A DNA stretch of 6,333 bases, from the NCBI GenBank assembly GCA_964350605.1, contig CAYGKP010000149.1, forward strand, positions 1 to 6,333. Reading direction: 5' to 3'. A model generated the notes under the pieces. It saw only the letters and a program-made list of their open reading frames with translations. It did not search any database and was not told where the DNA came from. Origin of the DNA: CAYGKP01 sp964350605. Lineage in GTDB: Bacteria > Bacteroidota > Bacteroidia > Cytophagales > JAAEPT01. The position numbers and the translations under genes are program-made. Numbering within the stretch: the first letter of the stretch is position 1; every line of letters starts with the position of its first letter. Shown here in pieces: positions 3,340-6,333 of this stretch.

Positions 3340-6198
3340 CTATTTGCGCAGCACGCGCCAGCGGTACGTTTCGCCCAAGGCCGTAGCCTGGAGGATGTAC
3401 GTGCCAGCTGCAAGCTCTGAAAGGTTGAGGTGAACGAGCTGACGATCCGCCTTCAGGCTTTCGATCCGGCGGTAGACTTCCACGCCAGTGGGGGAGACCA
3501 AGCTGAGTTGTAGCGTGGTTTCCGTCGGGCTGTTGATATCAAGATGGAGCACCTCGCCGAAGGGGTTCGGGTAGACCTGTTCAATGCTGAACGCGCCAGA
3601 CTTGTAGCTGAGTGCCACCGACTCGGACCGGTCGGTGAACCCGTCGTTGTCGACCGAAATGACGCGGTAGTAATAGGTGCCCGCTGGCTCACTTACCCCA
3701 TCAAAGCGGCTATAGAAGGAAGGCGTGTTGCTGTTCCCAACTGCGGGGATTTGTTCAACGACTTCCCAGTTCTGGTAGTCTGTGCTGCGTTCGAGTAAGA
3801 AGTGCGATACGTTTTCTTCCTGGGCAGTACGCCATTCCAACAGGTGCCCGCCAGAAACGATTTGGCCATCCAAGCCAAGCCAAGTAAGTGGCAAGGCGTT
3901 CGCGCAATAGGTTTTGATTGAGGCGGCCAAGGCCGGAGCACTGGCCAGCTCATTGATGCCCAAAAAGGTCAAACTCGCGATGTTTTCGATCGAGTCATTC
4001 GAACAGGCGGTGCTAGTTGCCACCCAGGTACGTGTCAATACTGCACCCGCCAAGACGGGACCGGGAATGGTGGCCCAGTCCACAGTCCCCGCGTTATCGA
4101 CGCCGCCGTTCGAGGCACTCGTGAAGCTCATCCCTGTGGGAATTGGGTCGCTGAAGTCTACATCGAAGGCCGAGTCGAAGTGGGTGTTCCAACTGTGGAT
4201 GACTTCGACACCATAGTTGTCGTTTCCAGCTGGATCCCCGTCAATCAATCCCGCGTGCCCGCTACCTACTGTTAACCCGGTAATCGTGAGTAATGGTGCA
4301 CCACTGGTTGCGCCGAGCCACACTTGCGCTTGCGTGCCGGAGATAACAATCCGAACATCGCCAGTCCAGTTGCCCGAACCAGTGGTATAGCCGAAGGAAG
4401 CTCCGTTGATGGTATACGTTGTTCCGCCGACCAGTGTGGTTCCATTCCAGTGCTGGATTTCCATGCCCGAGTTTTGGTGTTTAAAGGTGAGGTATTGGCC
4501 ATTGCCCAGCGCTCCACCCGAGTGGCGGAATGCCACACCAAACTTGGCGTACTGGGCTGTGGTGATATTCATGTTGATCTCGCCATCACCGCCGTGCGCA
4601 TAGTTGCTCGTAATCACTTCGGCGCCGTTGCCCAGTGTTACATCACCACCGGCAACTGACCAGCTGGCACCGCCCGACTGTTGCGTCCAGGTCGTAGCTG
4701 AGGTGAGTGGATCGTCAAAGTAGGAGCCTAGGGTATTGGTGTATTCCAACGTGTAGGTCACCGGGTCGCCTTGGTTGATGTTTTGGCTGCTGACTGCCTT
4801 GGTAAAGCTTGTGTTGGTGGGCAGGATCACATCGCAAGTCACTGTGGTTTCTACCGTGTCGAAGACAAAGGGTTGGTTGTCGGCTGTGGCCTCTGCTACG
4901 TTCTCAAAGGTGGTCCCAGGGGCGATCGGACAGCCGCCAAAGCTGCTTTCCGGGTCGACACGTACCCAGAAACGGTATTCCACAGAATCACCGACCAGCA
5001 TGCCAGGCAGTGTCGGCCAAGTGAGGACTTGCTGGGGTCCAACCACGCTGACTGTCGGTGTGGGGCCAGAGATCATGCCGCCAAAGGTGACCTCGGCGGG
5101 CAGGTAGTCTTTGATGATGACGTTTTGCATCTCACGACCTGAAACCGGTGCGTCTCCGTACACGCGCCGCCAGGTGTAGCCATCCCATTCCTCGACCAGA
5201 ATGTTGTCGACTGTATGGCTGGCAGGTCCGCCGCATTCGTTCTGAGCCACTTGAGCGACCGGAACGTTGAAGTTATCCGGGTCGGTCCAGTCGTTAGTGA
5301 TGGGGAAATACGCATCGCCGTCGGGTGCATAAGCCAGCTCGTCAAAGGACCAATCGGAGTAAAAGGAGTAATTGTTGTAAGCCGCATCGTGGATGTCGAA
5401 CGTCAGGCGCGGGGGAGCCGTCGCGCCCTGGTGGATGCCGCCGCCACCCACGCCGAAGCCGCCCGAGTTGTAATAGTAGAGGAAGGGCGTAATGGTCGCG
5501 ATCTGGTCGGGGAACTGGATCAGGAAGCGGTGGTTCCAGGTTGGGCCGGGGGCCAACACTTGTTGCGAGAACGTTACAGGCGCAAGCCCCAAGCCTTCGC
5601 GGTTGATCTCGTCATAAACCCAGGTTGGGGGGCCAGGTTGGTTCAGGTAGTAGGAGACGCGATAGTTGTTGTAGTTGATGTACGGTTCGTGTGCGTCGTG
5701 GTAGAAGCGAAACTTCAAGCGCATTTGACTTTGTTGCACGCTGGTGCTCAGTGCACCTCCACCACCCGGTCCTGCATTGGCGTAGGCTACTCGTACGCCT
5801 GTCCGTCCACCATTCAGGAAGTCGACCTCGCCGTTCTTGACTTTGATGGTGTAGACCAGCGAATCGTCAGGGTTGACGGTTGGTTTGTGGGCGGTTTTTT
5901 CAATCGAAAGCGGGTTGTCGATCAGGATGTCGACGTAGTTGCGTTCCATGACCGCCGTTTGGCGATTGGGGAACTCGTTCGAGGTCCGGTGGTAGGTCGG
6001 GCCATCCCAAATGGCTGCGCGGTTTCGAGCTTGACCAGTGGCATCGCCGCGCACTTGGACTACTACTCGAACACTGTCGATCGTATTGGCCAGCACGCCG
6101 CCGTTCATGCCGTCGAGCCCACCGAGGTTCCAGGTCACGATCCCGCCCGAATGCACACCGCCGCCAGTCGCGGAGATGAAGTCGTATTGCGCGGGCAA
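3340..6198 (-). CDS. Large DUF11-repeat surface protein with type IX secretion sorting domain (downstream part of an interrupted gene)
   Basis: 952-aa open frame, the C-terminal part of a larger secreted or surface protein; no enzyme motif is recognised. The first part is the end of a DUF11-like repeat (residues 1-55). A second repeat has strand DDSLVYTIKVKN (111-122) and the rest from NVIIKDYLPAEVTF (359-372), separated by about 235 Gly/Tyr-rich residues. A third has DPVTYTLEYTN (478-488) and resumes near FDVDFSDPIPTGMSF (678-692), separated by about 185 residues resembling a lectin-like jelly-roll. A fibronectin-III-like module follows (771-866; LLEWRTAQEEN, FLLERSTD, TYYYRVISVDNDG). The end (about 872-952; VYPNPFGEVLHLDI, AAGTYILQA) is a type A type IX secretion sorting domain, which directs export across the outer membrane and is then cleaved. 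The frame starts at a TTG (6198) only because an in-frame TAA lies at 6280-6282. This TTG lies mid-domain, has no signal peptide after it, and is unlikely to be a true start. Confidence 0.8.
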   Translation of the reverse strand: MPAQYDFISATGGGVHSGGIVTWNLGGLDGMNGGVLANTIDSVRVVVQVRGDATGQARNRAAIWDGPTYHRTSNEFPNRQTAVMERNYVDILIDNPLSIEKTAHKPTVNPDDSLVYTIKVKNGEVDFLNGGRTGVRVAYANAGPGGGGALSTSVQQSQMRLKFRFYHDAHEPYINYNNYRVSYYLNQPGPPTWVYDEINREGLGLAPVTFSQQVLAPGPTWNHRFLIQFPDQIATITPFLYYYNSGGFGVGGGGIHQGATAPPRLTFDIHDAAYNNYSFYSDWSFDELAYAPDGDAYFPITNDWTDPDNFNVPVAQVAQNECGGPASHTVDNILVEEWDGYTWRRVYGDAPVSGREMQNVIIKDYLPAEVTFGGMISGPTPTVSVVGPQQVLTWPTLPGMLVGDSVEYRFWVRVDPESSFGGCPIAPGTTFENVAEATADNQPFVFDTVETTVTCDVILPTNTSFTKAVSSQNINQGDPVTYTLEYTNTLGSYFDDPLTSATTWTQQSGGASWSVAGGDVTLGNGAEVITSNYAHGGDGEINMNITTAQYAKFGVAFRHSGGALGNGQYLTFKHQNSGMEIQHWNGTTLVGGTTYTINGASFGYTTGSGNWTGDVRIVISGTQAQVWLGATSGAPLLTITGLTVGSGHAGLIDGDPAGNDNYGVEVIHSWNTHFDSAFDVDFSDPIPTGMSFTSASNGGVDNAGTVDWATIPGPVLAGAVLTRTWVATSTACSNDSIENIASLTFLGINELASAPALAASIKTYCANALPLTWLGLDGQIVSGGHLLEWRTAQEENVSHFLLERSTDYQNWEVVEQIPAVGNSNTPSFYSRFDGVSEPAGTYYYRVISVDNDGFTDRSESVALSYKSGAFSIEQVYPNPFGEVLHLDINSPTETTLQLSLVSPTGVEVYRRIESLKADRQLVHLNLSELAAGTYILQATALGETYRWRVLRK

Positions 6199-6333
6199 GG
6201 TGTCGCGAATGATGACATTTGAGGCATCGGTCTTGCCGAAGTTTCGAAAGGAAATCCAGTAAGTAACGGTATCGTTCGGTTAGGCTAATGTCTTGTCGAG
6301 CGAATCGTAGACACCCAAATTGGTGGCGGGTTC
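6199..6333 (-). pseudogene. Upstream part of the same large gene, interrupted by an in-frame TAA stop
   Basis: The frame of the large protein continues to the window edge, with a single ochre stop at 6280-6282. Before the stop it reads EPATNLGVYDSLDKTLA, and after it PNDTVTYWISFRNFGKTDA followed by SNVIIRDTLPAQYDF. This is one continuous DUF11-like repeat (the D-T-V-T-Y-x-I strand and the N-V-x-I-x-D-x-L-P strand), so both sides belong to one gene and no frameshift is needed. No ATG, GTG or TTG codon occurs between the stop and the TTG at 6198. The true start and presumably the signal peptide lie beyond 6333. The stop is either a real nonsense mutation or a sequencing or assembly error. Confidence 0.75.

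Noticed and set aside
3868..3886. Short direct repeat of CCAAG units
   Set aside because: It consists of three copies of a 5-bp unit within coding sequence and looks like chance.
5215..6222. 335-aa open frame on the plus strand
   Set aside because: It lies entirely antisense to the repeat-containing surface protein, shows no recognisable motif, and is best explained as a GC-rich shadow frame.
6280..6282. Stop-codon recoding (selenocysteine or pyrrolysine) at the in-frame stop
   Set aside because: The codon is TAA, not TGA or TAG, and the surrounding repeat has no reason for a special residue.

Overview
The window is about 56% GC by eye and reads as a chromosomal segment of a GC-rich Bacteroidota bacterium, possibly a Saprospiria/Lewinella-like lineage. 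Two signals support this. A large protein ends in a Por/type IX secretion sorting domain, and two tRNA genes sit behind exact TAnnTTTG -7 promoter elements, the form used by the Bacteroidota primary sigma factor. The lineage below phylum level is a guess.

Layout. On the minus strand, 1-118 holds the first 39 codons of a hydrophobic protein (possibly ComEC/Rec2), 3 nt downstream of a PhoH-family ATPase gene (122-1165). Divergent from phoH is a SAM hydroxide adenosyltransferase (DUF62) homologue (1166-1930, plus). An RNA and metal section follows: tRNA-Leu(CAA) with promoter and terminator, a 247-aa HMA plus MauE/DoxX-type membrane protein (2164-2907), tRNA-Leu(CAG) with promoter and terminator, and convergently tRNA-Pro(GGG) on the minus strand with its own terminator and promoter. 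The rest (3340 to the window edge, minus) is one very large secreted-protein gene whose 5' end lies outside the window.

The large gene is the most unusual part. Its frame contains three tandem DUF11-like beta-sandwich repeats, a fibronectin-III-like module and a C-terminal sorting domain. Repeats 2 and 3 each appear to be split by a large extra domain at the same position, while repeat 1 is not split. Repeat 1 is interrupted by an in-frame TAA at 6280-6282, and the same protein homology continues on both sides, so the gene is broken by a nonsense change or there is a sequence error. The downstream 952-aa frame has no signal peptide and would not be exported alone.

The genes are mostly independent housekeeping units. 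PhoH is linked to RNA metabolism, the tRNAs are single transcription units, and the HMA/MauE protein is a probable metal or thiol-redox membrane protein. No mobile element, CRISPR array or defence system was seen.
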